Source: an uncultured Dialister sp.
GTDB taxonomy: Bacteria; Bacillota; Negativicutes; Veillonellales; Dialisteraceae
Assembly: GCA_934193095.1 (NCBI GenBank)
Contig: CAKPUX010000019.1
Span: 1-36,247, forward strand
Direction: 5' to 3'
Length of the DNA stretch: 36,247 nucleotides
A model generated the notes under the pieces. That model was not told the origin of the DNA. It did not search any database and saw only the letters and a program-made list of their open reading frames with translations. The position numbers and the translations under genes are program-made. This document shows positions 16,123 to 24,152 of this stretch, one piece after another (positions within the stretch are counted from its first letter, which is position 1; every line of letters begins with the position of its first letter).

Positions 16123-17385
16123 ATGGGGTCTGTGATCGCAAACCTTTTTGCCAACAAAGAACTCAAAGATCGCATCCTCTTCACCTTCATGATGTTCGTC
16201 ATCTTCCGACTGGGAGTCCATATCCCGGTACCGGGAGTTGACGCTTCTGTCATTGAAAGTCTGTTTACATCCGGAAACCTCTTCGGCTTCTTGGATCTCT
16301 TCTCCGGTGGTGCGCTCAGCAAATTCTCTATTTTTGCCATGAGTATCACCCCGTACATCAACTCTTCCATCATTATGCAGCTCCTGACAGCCGTCATTCC
16401 GACACTCGAAGAATGGAGAAAGGACGGACAGGAAGGCTTCAAGAAAATCCAGAAGGTCACCAGATACTTCACGATTTTCCTCGCAGCTGTACAGGCATTC
16501 GGCATGACCTATGCCCTGCGCATCAACAATGCCCTTGTCGATAACAGCTGGCTGTATTTTGTATTCGTTATCGTCGTCCTTACGGCTGGCACCTGCCTTC
16601 TCATGTGGATCGGCGAAAAAATTACGGAACACGGGATCGGTAATGGTATTTCCCTCATCATCTTCTGCGGTATCGTAGCCCGCTTCCCGCAGGCTATTTC
16701 CACAGTGGTCGATTACCTGAAGGTCGGCACCATTTCTCCATTCCAGCTGCTTCTGTTCCTAGTCATTGCTCTTGTCATGATCCTCATGGTCATCGAAGTC
16801 AATGAAGGACAGCGCAGAATTCCTATCCAGTATGCAAAGCGTGTCATTGGACGCAGAATGTATGGCGGACATTCCACCTACCTGCCGCTCAAAGTGAATC
16901 AGGCGGGCGTCATTCCGATCATCTTCGCTTCTTCCATTCTCATGCTTCCCGTCACTCTGGCTCAGTTCGTTCATATCGGCTGGGTACAGGCTGTCGGCAA
17001 TTTCTTTGGATGGGGCACTTGGCCAAATACCATCTGCTACGGCTTCCTCATTTTTATCTTCACGTATTTCTATACCGCGATCTCTGTCAATATCAAAGAT
17101 CTTGCAGATAACATGAAGAAGTATGGCGGCTTCATCCCTGGCATCCGTCCAGGTCAGCCGACCATGATGTATGTAGATAAGGTATTGTCCAGAATCACCC
17201 TGACCGGGGCTGTATTCCTTGCCTTTGTGGCGATTCTTCCGAATTTCATCGGAAACATAACAGGCATCCAGGGCGTGTACTTCGGCGGTACCTCCCTTCT
17301 CATTATCGTCGGCGTAGCCCTCGATACCATGAGACAGGCACAGTCCTATATGGTCACAAGAAACTATCAGGGCTTTATCAAATAA
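16123..17385 (+). CDS. secY: Preprotein translocase subunit SecY
   Basis: Channel-forming subunit of the SecYEG translocon in the cytoplasmic membrane. The 420-residue protein shows about ten hydrophobic segments, the family motif around FSGGALSKFSIFAMSITPYI (about 61-80), the plug region, and the cytoplasmic loop ending QRRIPIQYAKR. The C-terminus YMVTRNYQGFIK is typical. ATG is one base after rplO, consistent with coupled translation. adk follows after 27 bases. Confidence 0.97.
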   Translation: MGSVIANLFANKELKDRILFTFMMFVIFRLGVHIPVPGVDASVIESLFTSGNLFGFLDLFSGGALSKFSIFAMSITPYINSSIIMQLLTAVIPTLEEWRKDGQEGFKKIQKVTRYFTIFLAAVQAFGMTYALRINNALVDNSWLYFVFVIVVLTAGTCLLMWIGEKITEHGIGNGISLIIFCGIVARFPQAISTVVDYLKVGTISPFQLLLFLVIALVMILMVIEVNEGQRRIPIQYAKRVIGRRMYGGHSTYLPLKVNQAGVIPIIFASSILMLPVTLAQFVHIGWVQAVGNFFGWGTWPNTICYGFLIFIFTYFYTAISVNIKDLADNMKKYGGFIPGIRPGQPTMMYVDKVLSRITLTGAVFLAFVAILPNFIGNITGIQGVYFGGTSLLIIVGVALDTMRQAQSYMVTRNYQGFIK

Positions 17386-17412
17386 AGCCTTTTTCCTAAA
17401 GGAGTAAGGGAT

Positions 17413-18066
17413 ATGTATATCTTATTGATGGGACCTCCAGGTGCAGGCAAAGGCACTCAGGCAGAAAGACTCATTCGCGATTACGGCATCCCCCAGATTT
17501 CCACCGGCGACATGTTCCGTGCAGCCGTGAAATCAGGAACTGCTCTTGGTAAGGAAGCAAAAAGCTACATGGACAAGGGCGACCTTGTACCGGACAGCGT
17601 AACTGTTGGTATCGTCAAGGAAAGACTCGCTCAGGAAGACTGCCAGAAGGGCTGGATTCTTGACGGCTTCCCGCGTACCACGGCACAGGCATCTGCACTC
17701 GATGCCATTCTCCATGAACTCGGAATTCAGCTCACCGCCGTCATCGGCATCAAAGCTAACAGAGATGACCTGGTGAAGAGAGTCAGCGGCAGACTGGTGT
17801 GCAGAAAATGCGGTGCTTCCTTCCATAAACTTTTCCGTCAGCCAAAGGTCGAAGGCGTATGCGACAACTGCGGCGGCGAACTGTATCAGCGTGCTGATGA
17901 CAATGAGAAGACAGTGGGAGAAAGACTCAATGTCTATGACAAGTCCACAAAACCACTGATCGACTACTACAAGGTCAGCGGCCGCTACTATGAAATCAAC
18001 GGAGATCAGAGCATGGATGAGGTATATGCCGACATCCAGGATGCTTTGAAGAAGGCTTCCAAATGA
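17413..18066 (+). CDS. adk: Adenylate kinase, zinc-binding LID type
   Basis: Catalyses ATP + AMP to 2 ADP in the cytosol. The P-loop GPPGAGKGT is at 7-15, the AMP-binding STGDMFR near 30-36 and DGFPR at 84-88. The LID domain has four cysteines (130, 133, 150, 153) in two CxxC pairs, the zinc-binding form. The 217-residue length is normal. The stop overlaps the map start in an ATGA arrangement, so the two are probably coupled. Confidence 0.97.
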   Translation: MYILLMGPPGAGKGTQAERLIRDYGIPQISTGDMFRAAVKSGTALGKEAKSYMDKGDLVPDSVTVGIVKERLAQEDCQKGWILDGFPRTTAQASALDAILHELGIQLTAVIGIKANRDDLVKRVSGRLVCRKCGASFHKLFRQPKVEGVCDNCGGELYQRADDNEKTVGERLNVYDKSTKPLIDYYKVSGRYYEINGDQSMDEVYADIQDALKKASK

Positions 18067-18815
18067 TCACCGTTTATACACCTGAAGAGGTAGAGAAAAT
18101 TTCCGCAGCTGGGAGACTGACTGCGGATACTCTCTCTATGCTTGAAAAAGCCGTAAAGCCGGGGATGAGTACCTATGAACTCGATGAACTGGCTGAAAAA
18201 TTTATCCGAGACAGAGGCGGGATCCCGGCCTGCAAAGGCTATGAAGGCTTCCCTGCCACCATCTGTGCCTCTGTTAACGATACTGTTGTCCACGGAATCC
18301 CTTCGAGAAGAAAAATTCTTAAAAAAGGTGATATCATTTCTATTGATCTTGTGGTACAATTAAATGGTTACATGGGTGACTCCTGTATCACTGTTCCGGT
18401 AGGACATACAAACAAGAAAAACCTCCAGCTGATTTCCGCCACCGAAGGTGCACTCTTTGCTGGCATCAAGCAGGCCGTAATAGGCAATACCGTAGGCGAC
18501 ATCGGTCACGCTGTCGAAAGCTACGTGAAGCCCTATGGCTATGGAGTACTTCGTGAATATGTAGGTCACGGCATCGGAATCGGTATGCATGAAGATCCGG
18601 AAGTTCCAAACTACGGTACACCAGGACATGGACCACGTCTGGAAGAAGGCATGTGCATCTGTATTGAACCCATGATCACCATGGGCAGTCCGGACATCAT
18701 CTCCCTTCGTGATGGATGGGGCGTCGTGACAGCAGACGGTAAACCGTCGGCTCATATCGAACACACCATTACCATTACCAAAGATGGTCCAAAAATTCTG
18801 ACGCTGCGCCATTGA
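18063..18815 (+). CDS. map: Methionine aminopeptidase, type I
   Basis: Removes the initiator methionine from nascent proteins. All five metal ligands of the family are in place by my count: Asp95, Asp106, His169, Glu202 and Glu233; His77 and His176 are also conserved. It has 250 residues with no N-terminal SH3-like or zinc-finger extension (type Ia). It starts within the last four bases of adk and is followed by infA after 48 bases. Confidence 0.97.
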   Translation: MITVYTPEEVEKISAAGRLTADTLSMLEKAVKPGMSTYELDELAEKFIRDRGGIPACKGYEGFPATICASVNDTVVHGIPSRRKILKKGDIISIDLVVQLNGYMGDSCITVPVGHTNKKNLQLISATEGALFAGIKQAVIGNTVGDIGHAVESYVKPYGYGVLREYVGHGIGIGMHEDPEVPNYGTPGHGPRLEEGMCICIEPMITMGSPDIISLRDGWGVVTADGKPSAHIEHTITITKDGPKILTLRH

Positions 18816-18863
18816 TTCCATTGTTACAGGCGGTCAGCATATGATAAGCCAAAGGAGGCTCTC

Positions 18864-19085
18864 ATGAGCAAGGCAGACGTTATTGAAGTCGAAGGCAAAG
18901 TAGTAGAAAAACTTCCAAACGCCATGTTCCGTGTCAAATTGGAAAACGGCGGACATATTGTGCTGGCTACGATTTCCGGCAAAATGCGTATGAATTTCAT
19001 CCGCATCCTGCCAGGGGATAAAGTAACAGTAGAATTGACGCCCTACGATTTAGAGCACGGCAGGATTACCTATCGTTACAAGTAA
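18864..19085 (+). CDS. infA: Translation initiation factor IF-1
   Basis: Small OB-fold factor that occupies the A site during initiation. The 73-residue protein contains VIEVEGKVVEKLPNAMFRV, SGKMRMNFIRILPGDKV and ends GRITYRYK, all characteristic. ATG follows AAAGGAGGC. Its position between map and rpmJ is the common one. Confidence 0.97.
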   Translation: MSKADVIEVEGKVVEKLPNAMFRVKLENGGHIVLATISGKMRMNFIRILPGDKVTVELTPYDLEHGRITYRYK

Positions 19086-19101
19086 GCAAGGAGGAACCAA
19101 G

Positions 19102-19215
19102 ATGAAGGTCAGACCGTCCGTCAAAAAGATGTGCGACAAGTGCAAGATCATCAAACGCAAAGGCCGTGTAATGGTCATTTGTGAAAATCCGAAACATAAG
19201 CAGAGACAAGGTTAA
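19102..19215 (+). CDS. rpmJ: 50S ribosomal protein L36, zinc-binding (C-plus) form
   Basis: A 37-residue frame from ATG 19102 to TAA 19213-19215, starting MKVRPSVKKMCDKC. Cys11, Cys14, Cys27 and His32 form the CxxC...C...H zinc site. It lies between infA and rpsM, its usual place, with AAGGAGGAA upstream. It keeps the zinc form although S14 in this cluster is the zinc-free form. Confidence 0.97.
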   Translation: MKVRPSVKKMCDKCKIIKRKGRVMVICENPKHKQRQG

Positions 19216-19237
19216 TTAAAAGGAGGTTAAAGAGTAG

Positions 19238-19615
19238 ATGGCACGTATAGCTGGTGTAGACTTACCAAGAGATAAGCGCGTTGAGATCGGCTTAACTTAT
19301 ATTTATGGAATTGGCCCCACTCTTTCCAAAGAAATTTTAAGCAAAGCAGGAATTGATGCTGACATCCGCGTCAGAGATCTGTCTGAAGATGATGTAGCAA
19401 AGATCCGCGGCGTACTCGCTGATTATAAAGTCGAAGGTGACCTTCGTAGAGAAGAATCCCTCAACATTAAACGTCTGGTAGAAATCGGTTCTTACAGAGG
19501 CAGACGTCATCGTGCAGGACTCCCGACCCGTGGACAGCGCACAAAGACCAATGCTCGTACCCGTAAAGGTCCGAAGAAGACCATCGCAGGCAAAAAGACT
19601 GCGACTAAGAAATAA
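19238..19615 (+). CDS. rpsM: 30S ribosomal protein S13
   Basis: S13 in the 30S head contacts P-site tRNA and intersubunit bridges. The 125-residue protein begins MARIAGVDLPRDKRVE and has the RGRRHRAGLPTRGQRTKTNART motif near 90-111. A basic tail follows (GPKKTIAGKK). ATG lies nine bases after AAAGGAGGT. Confidence 0.97.
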   Translation: MARIAGVDLPRDKRVEIGLTYIYGIGPTLSKEILSKAGIDADIRVRDLSEDDVAKIRGVLADYKVEGDLRREESLNIKRLVEIGSYRGRRHRAGLPTRGQRTKTNARTRKGPKKTIAGKKTATKK

Positions 19616-19633
19616 TGTTGAAGGAGGGATAAC

Positions 19634-20023
19634 ATGGCTACGGTAAAAAGCAAAGCTAAAAGAAAAGAAAGAAAACATGTAGAATCCGGTGCAGCTCATA
19701 TTCGTTCTACTTTCAACAACACGATCGTAACGATTACTGATTCCAACGGCAATACCATCGCTTGGGCATCCGCTGGCGGACTCGGATTCAAAGGCTCTCG
19801 TAAGAGCACACCATTCGCAGCACAGATGGCAGCTGAACAGGCTGCTAAAGTTGCTATTGATCAGGGAATGCGTTCCGCTGACGTTTTCGTCAAAGGACCG
19901 GGCGCAGGCCGTGAAGCTGCTATTCGTGCACTGCAGGCAGCAGGCATCGAAGTCAGCAGCATTAAGGACGTCACCCCAATTCCGCACAATGGCTGCCGTC
20001 CTCCGAAACGCAGAAGAGTATAA
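19634..20023 (+). CDS. rpsK: 30S ribosomal protein S11
   Basis: S11 forms the platform near the E site and the anti-Shine-Dalgarno. The 129 residues include HIRSTFNNTIVTITD (about 23-37), the KGPGAGREAAIRAL motif, and the ending NGCRPPKRRRV. ATG follows GAAGGAGGG. rpoA comes next; the rpsD gene often found here is absent. Confidence 0.97.
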   Translation: MATVKSKAKRKERKHVESGAAHIRSTFNNTIVTITDSNGNTIAWASAGGLGFKGSRKSTPFAAQMAAEQAAKVAIDQGMRSADVFVKGPGAGREAAIRALQAAGIEVSSIKDVTPIPHNGCRPPKRRRV

Positions 20024-20080
20024 GGATTACCCCTTTGCGTATCATTTTGGCGCTGCAAGGCGCAGAAGGAGGACTTTCGG

Positions 20081-21076
20081 ATGATCGAAAATACAAGCTT
20101 CACAATTAAGACTGTGGAACTCAGCGATGATAAGCGTCATGGCAAGTTCGAGTGTGAACCGCTCGAAAGAGGCTATGGCATTACTCTGGGAAACAGTTTA
20201 AGACGCGTGTTGCTTTCATCTTTAGACGGTGTGGCTATTACGTCTATCAAAATCGACGGCGTGCTTCATGAATTTTCCACTATCAACGGCGTCAAAGAAG
20301 ATGTAACCGATATGATTCTGAACCTGAAGAAGATCCGCTTCATCGCACACGAAGAAGCCGTCTTCCCGATGACAGTTCGTATCGATATCACTGAAGAAGG
20401 TATTTTCCATGCTGGCGACATGAAGTTGCCGGCAGAAATTGATGTTCTCAACAAGGATCTCGTCATTTGCACACTGGATTCCGATGCTCATCTGGGCATG
20501 GAAATGACCATCAATCGTGGACATGGCTATGTTCCTTTCACCAAGAACAAAAGAGAGGAAGACGTCATCGGCGTCATTCCGATCGACTCCATTTATTCTC
20601 CTGTCATTAAATGCAACTACAACGTCAGCGATACCCGCGTAGGAAATGAAATGGACTACGACAAGCTGACTCTCGAACTGGATACGGATGGATCCGTCAA
20701 TGCAGACGATGCTGTCGCAACGGCTGCCGACATCCTGATCAGCTGCTTCACGAATTTCCTGAACATCGGAGACGCACAGGACAATAGAGTCCCGGCTGTT
20801 TCTGATGAAGCACAGGACACTGATGTCAGCGTAGAGGGAAGCGAGATCGATAAGATTCGCGAACTCCCGATCGATGATCTTGAACTGTCCGTTCGTGCAT
20901 TCAATTGCCTGAAGAGAGCCGAGATCAATACCATCGGCGAACTGATGGATAAGACAGAAGATGAATTGACTCGTGTACGCAACCTTGGTAAAAAATCGGT
21001 AGATGAAATTAAAGAAAAACTGACAAACTTCAAAGGCCTCGGAATTGGTCTGAAGGATGGAAACGCCAAGGATTGA
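20081..21076 (+). CDS. rpoA: DNA-directed RNA polymerase alpha subunit
   Basis: The 331-residue protein has the N-terminal dimerisation domain, with ERGYGITLGNSLRRVLLSS (about 28-46), and, after an acidic linker near 230-255, the C-terminal DNA- and activator-binding domain with LSVRAFNCLKRAEI and LTRVRNLGKKSVDEI. ATG 20081 follows GAAGGAGGA. The C-terminal domain retains Arg, Asn and Lys residues typical of UP-element contact. It is the penultimate gene of the cluster, 57 bases after rpsK. Confidence 0.97.
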   Translation: MIENTSFTIKTVELSDDKRHGKFECEPLERGYGITLGNSLRRVLLSSLDGVAITSIKIDGVLHEFSTINGVKEDVTDMILNLKKIRFIAHEEAVFPMTVRIDITEEGIFHAGDMKLPAEIDVLNKDLVICTLDSDAHLGMEMTINRGHGYVPFTKNKREEDVIGVIPIDSIYSPVIKCNYNVSDTRVGNEMDYDKLTLELDTDGSVNADDAVATAADILISCFTNFLNIGDAQDNRVPAVSDEAQDTDVSVEGSEIDKIRELPIDDLELSVRAFNCLKRAEINTIGELMDKTEDELTRVRNLGKKSVDEIKEKLTNFKGLGIGLKDGNAKD

Positions 21077-21097
21077 TAGTTTTATAGGAGGAAAGAA

Positions 21098-21439
21098 ATG
21101 GCACGTAGTAGACTCAGAAGAATCAGCGGTGCTCGCAAGGCTCTGCTGCGCAGTCTCGTAACTTCTCTTTTCCAGTATGGCCGCATCACCACCACGGAAG
21201 CTAAGGCCAAAGAACTTCGCCACGTCGCAGACAAGATGATCACCCTCGCTAAGAGAGGCGATCTGCATGCTCGTCGTCAGGCTGAAGCTTACATCATGGA
21301 TAAAGCTGTTACAAAGAAACTGTTTGACGAAATCGCTAAGAATTATACTGAACGCAATGGCGGCTATACCCGCATTGTCAAGGTAGAAGCTCGTCTCGGC
21401 GATAACGCTCCTCAGGTCATCATTGCCCTGGTGGACTAA
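21098..21439 (+). CDS. rplQ: 50S ribosomal protein L17
   Basis: L17 lies near the tunnel exit. The 113-residue protein has the ALLRSLVTSLFQYGRITTTEAKAKE motif region at about 14-38 and the GGYTRIVK motif near 88-95. It has no C-terminal extension. ATG follows TAGGAGGAA. Last gene of the S10-spc-alpha cluster; a terminator follows within ten bases. Confidence 0.97.
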   Translation: MARSRLRRISGARKALLRSLVTSLFQYGRITTTEAKAKELRHVADKMITLAKRGDLHARRQAEAYIMDKAVTKKLFDEIAKNYTERNGGYTRIVKVEARLGDNAPQVIIALVD

Positions 21440-21448
21440 TACGAAATG

Positions 21449-21484
21449 AAAAAGAGGCTGCTCTCCGGAGCGGCTTCTTTTTTT
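21449..21484 (+). terminator. Rho-independent terminator of the S10-spc-alpha cluster
   Basis: The arm at 21451-21463 (AAAGAGGCTGCTC) pairs with 21468-21480 around a TCCG loop, with two G-T wobbles in RNA, and T21478-21484 follows. Confidence 0.93.
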
Positions 21485-21533
21485 ATTCCCTTCCTCCCTG
21501 CGAGAAGGTATAATAGGTAAAGTAACGGAAATG

Positions 21534-21561
21534 CTGACTCTGCGATTGAATCAGCGTTTCC
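21534..21561. repeat. 28-bp inverted repeat, left arm of the DUF805 cassette
   Basis: The 28 bases are the exact reverse complement of 22539-22566. The same sequence is the inner part of the terminal inverted repeat of the MITE-like element at 22535-22701; here only this terminus is present, between a TATAAT-like box (21509-21514) and the DUF805 start. Confidence 0.95.
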
Positions 21562-21590
21562 TAAAATCTTTTAGAAAACAGGTGAAAGCT

Positions 21591-22538
21591 ATGGCAATGA
21601 ATTTTGATATCCCGGATATTTCTGAGACCGCGGGCAAGGTGGTCACAGGGACGAAGAAGAGAAAGACGAGAAAGATCGGTGCGCTCCGGCTCGGAGACTC
21701 GCTGAAGATGATTTCACATCACTTTACCTGCACCGAGGAGAGCCAGGACGAAGATAAGAACATTGCATTCTATTCTCTTTCGGAAGGCAATGAGAAGGCC
21801 TCTTTCTATGGGGAAGAGATTTCCCTCACGGGCGTCTGCATTTACCGGAAGAAGGTCGTTTCGATTTACGTGGAACTTCCGTCGGAGAAGAGAGAAGCGC
21901 TGATGCAGGCGCTGACGGCGGAAGCGGGCGAAGCGCAGGCGTCGAGTGCAATGGATATTTTCGCAGATACCGTGACCTCTATCTTTGTGACACGCCCCGC
22001 CAAGGGAGACAAGAGCTTCACGATCGCTCTCATGGACAGCGAAGCAGCGAAAGCGCTCTCTGATCAGGCAGCCATCGAAGCGGAAGAAAAGAAACAGGCG
22101 AAGGGGCCTTTGGGGCGTCTCTTTTCCACGTTCTTTGATCCGGTAGGCCGTATCAGCCGCAGATCCTATATCCCGAAGATGCTCACCGTCGGCATTCCGG
22201 CTGCCTTCATGTTCGCCTTCACCTGCTTCAAGCCTGAGCTTTTTGTGGGGGATATGAATTTCTACATCATGATGTTCCTGATTTTAGGGACGCTCTGCTT
22301 CATTTCTCTCATCAGTCTTGCTATGCGGCGTATGTCGGATCTGGGGCTTTCGCATATCTATTACTGGATCTTCTTCGCCATCCTTTTTGCTATCAATCAG
22401 CTGGGAGGAGAGTACCTAGGCTCGCAGCTCACAGCCACACGGACGATCGCGGTGATCTTCATGGCAGCGGTCATTCTGCTTTCTTTCTTCCCGGGGCAGA
22501 ATAAGAAAAATAAATATGGTCCGGTTCCGAAGGACTAG
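21591..22538 (+). CDS. DUF805 family inner-membrane protein with N-terminal cytosolic region
   Basis: Function unknown. With ATG 21591 (AGGTGA just upstream) the product is 315 residues; the frame is open further upstream but that part is the inverted repeat. Roughly residues 1-175 are hydrophilic with a Lys/Arg cluster (KKRKTRK) near 21-28 and no family I recognise. The C-terminal part is DUF805: FFDPVGRISRRSY, then about four hydrophobic segments, the RRMSDLG motif, and the closing PGQNKKNKYGP. The stop TAG lies within the CTAG at the edge of the adjacent MITE-like element, so that insertion may have set the C-terminus. The gene is enclosed by a 28-bp perfect inverted repeat. Fusions of DUF805 to other domains are common; the role of this N-terminal region is open. 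Confidence 0.8.
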   Translation: MAMNFDIPDISETAGKVVTGTKKRKTRKIGALRLGDSLKMISHHFTCTEESQDEDKNIAFYSLSEGNEKASFYGEEISLTGVCIYRKKVVSIYVELPSEKREALMQALTAEAGEAQASSAMDIFADTVTSIFVTRPAKGDKSFTIALMDSEAAKALSDQAAIEAEEKKQAKGPLGRLFSTFFDPVGRISRRSYIPKMLTVGIPAAFMFAFTCFKPELFVGDMNFYIMMFLILGTLCFISLISLAMRRMSDLGLSHIYYWIFFAILFAINQLGGEYLGSQLTATRTIAVIFMAAVILLSFFPGQNKKNKYGPVPKD

Positions 22539-22701
22539 GGAAACGCTGATTCAATCGCAGAGTCAGATTTTACAAGAATTTTTATACATAGCTTCGTCAT
22601 AGCCTTCCTTAAATAGCTCACTATTCGCGTCAGGTTATTCCTCGCCATGCATAAAAATTCAAGAGTAAAATCTGACAACGATTGAATCAGTGTTTCCCTA
22701 G
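22535..22701. mobile_element. MITE-like element with long terminal inverted repeats
   Basis: About 167 bp bounded by CTAG at each end. The left end (22535-22573, 39 bases) is the imperfect reverse complement of the right end (22665-22701, 37 bases), and complementarity continues inward into GAATTTTTAT-type sequence, so most of the element could fold into one hairpin. It has no reading frame. It is read as a non-autonomous element; CTAG may be the target duplication or part of the repeat. Confidence 0.75.
22539..22566. repeat. 28-bp inverted repeat, right arm of the DUF805 cassette
   Basis: Exact reverse complement of 21534-21561. It starts at the base after the DUF805 stop codon and lies inside the left end of the MITE-like element. 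Confidence 0.95.
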
Positions 22702-22705
22702 GGAT

Positions 22706-22750
22706 AAAAAGAGGTCATCTTTGATGAAGTCAAAGATGACCTCTTTTTTT
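22706..22750 (+). terminator. Strong hairpin terminator downstream of DUF805 and the MITE
   Basis: GAGGTCATCTTTG (22711-22723) pairs perfectly with 22731-22743 around a seven-base loop, flanked by A22706-22710 and T22744-22750, so it could stop transcription in either direction. Confidence 0.9.
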
Positions 22751-22837
22751 ATGGGAAGTCATGCAGGTCTTGCTTATTTGCTTCCAATACAAATGGAATA
22801 AAGTGAACAATAAAGCACATAAATTACAAATTGTCCA

Positions 22838-22867
22838 TTGAATCAGCTCTCATACAAACATTATAAT
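22838..22867 (+). promoter_or_regulatory. Promoter of the EamA transporter gene
   Basis: TTGAAT (22838-22843) and TATAAT (22862-22867) are 18 bases apart, about 32 bases before the start codon. Confidence 0.65.
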
Positions 22868-22898
22868 CAAGAAAGCGGAAAGAAAAGAGGCAGATTTG

Positions 22899-23885
22899 AT
22901 GGAACAACCGAGGGTAATATATCAGCCGTTCAAACGGTTAAAAATGGCTTTGAGGTCGAAGAAACGAAAACGCAGCAGCATTACCATGGGGGTCGTGACA
23001 ACGATACTGGCCTCGCTCTCCTTCACCTTCATGTCAGCCTGTGCCAAGTGGCTACCGGAGATGCCATCAGGAGAGATGACGCTCTTTCGCGGGATCGTAG
23101 GACTTTTCTTTATTCCGCTCCTCTGCCTGCAGACGAAGGAGCATTTCTTTTCAGGGAAGCATAAGTGCATGTTATGCCTTCGAGGGCTTTTTGGTAGCAT
23201 TGCACTCTTTTTTTATTTTTTGTCTATAGAAGGGCTGACGCTGGGGGATTCACAAATCCTCTCACAGCTCGCTGCCTTCTTTATGTGTCTCCTGTCTCCG
23301 ATTTTTTTGAAAGAAAAACTTCCCCGTCAAGCGATTCCTGGGATGCTTTCCATTGCGATCGGGACCCTTTGCGTGGTGCAGATCTGGAATTTCAATGCAT
23401 TTAATATGTATACGCTTTTTGGAATCGGCGGCGGCTTTTTTTCTGCAGCTGCTTACGTGGTGATCAGCTGTCTTGCAGAGAAAGGATTTCGCTCAAATAC
23501 AGAAATTGTTTTTTATTTTCAGATTTTCAGCATTCTTGTCGGGGTGTCGATTTCTGGGAATGAGTCATGGATCTTGCCGCAGGGGAGAGACTGGTTCTTT
23601 GTTATTGGGCTGGGGCTTTTTGCCTTATCGGCGCAGATGTTTATGACATGGGCGTTTCAGCATGTCAATTCGCTGGTCGTTTCCTTTTTGATGTATAGTG
23701 AAATCTTGTTTCATGTCATTTTTGGCTGGGCTTTTTGGGATGAAATCATGGCGCCTGCATCATGGTTGGGCGGTGCACTAATTGTTGCCGGTTCGATCAT
23801 GCTGATGGTCTTCAAGCCGAAGGGAATCGACCAGGATACACATCATCGCAGCCGGCAGAAGCAGAAGGCGGGGGATGCGGTCTGA
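22899..23885 (+). CDS. EamA/DMT-superfamily transporter
   Basis: Predicted cytoplasmic-membrane metabolite exporter of the drug/metabolite transporter superfamily, with about ten hydrophobic segments arranged as two EamA repeats (roughly residues 30-165 and 175-310). The first repeat contains FRGIVGLFFIPL and the segment QLAAFFMCLLSPIFLKEKL, the usual repeat ending. ATG 22899 (AGAGG eight bases upstream) gives 328 residues; a TTG directly before it would add one. A basic, hydrophilic N-terminal stretch of about 29 residues precedes the first helix and is longer than usual. Single gene with its own promoter. The substrate cannot be predicted. Confidence 0.88.
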   Translation: MEQPRVIYQPFKRLKMALRSKKRKRSSITMGVVTTILASLSFTFMSACAKWLPEMPSGEMTLFRGIVGLFFIPLLCLQTKEHFFSGKHKCMLCLRGLFGSIALFFYFLSIEGLTLGDSQILSQLAAFFMCLLSPIFLKEKLPRQAIPGMLSIAIGTLCVVQIWNFNAFNMYTLFGIGGGFFSAAAYVVISCLAEKGFRSNTEIVFYFQIFSILVGVSISGNESWILPQGRDWFFVIGLGLFALSAQMFMTWAFQHVNSLVVSFLMYSEILFHVIFGWAFWDEIMAPASWLGGALIVAGSIMLMVFKPKGIDQDTHHRSRQKQKAGDAV

Positions 23886-23977
23886 GAGCGTGTGCGTTTC
23901 GTTAGAAAATGGGAGGGCAACTACCACTATGGCTATACGGATGCCGATGCTTTCACTATCGCAGACTAGGCCATTTT

Positions 23978-24024
23978 GCAGAAACGGGCTATCTTTGAAA
24001 TTATCAAAGATAGCCCGTTTCTGC
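23978..24024. repeat. 47-bp perfect palindrome (21-bp arms)
   Basis: The 21 bases at 23978-23998 are the exact reverse complement of 24004-24024, with a five-base loop. It is flanked by TTTT on the left and A-rich sequence on the right, so in neither direction is the hairpin followed by a T-run. It separates the EamA gene (plus) from the tRNA-like gene (minus). A structural or REP-like role is possible. Confidence 0.9.
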
Positions 24025-24026
24025 AG

Positions 24027-24052
24027 AAAAAAACTCCTGCAAGTGCAGGAGT
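24027..24052 (-). terminator. Terminator of the tRNA-Cys-like gene
   Basis: On the minus strand ACTCCTGC and GCAGGAGT (24045-24052 and 24033-24040) form a perfect eight-bp stem with a four-base loop, followed by a run of seven T. It lies eight bases beyond the 3' CCA of the tRNA-like gene. Confidence 0.9.
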
Positions 24053-24060
24053 GTGATGGT

Positions 24061-24136
24061 TGGAGGCGGTGCCCGGAGTTGAACACGGGGATAAGGGGCT
24101 TGCAGGCCCCACGCCTTAGCGCTTGGCTACACCGCC
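24061..24136 (-). tRNA. tRNA-Cys-like gene (anticodon GCA) with non-canonical arms
   Basis: On the minus strand a 76-base cloverleaf includes an encoded CCA. The acceptor stem is seven perfect pairs (GGCGGTG with CACCGCC) and the discriminator is T, the cysteine identity base. The D stem GCC/GGC and T loop TTCAACT are present, and the anticodon reads GCA. Three features depart from the standard form. The anticodon stem GGGGC/GCCCC leaves a six-base loop (CTGCAA), or a mismatched pair if a seven-base loop is forced. The T stem needs a bulged T (CCCG-T-G against CCGGG). The D loop has GC where GG (G18 G19) is nearly universal. Promoter and terminator are present, so it is probably transcribed. 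It may be a variant tRNA-Cys, or a degenerate one if a normal gene exists elsewhere. Confidence 0.75.
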
Positions 24137-24152
24137 ATAGATGATGTTTCAT

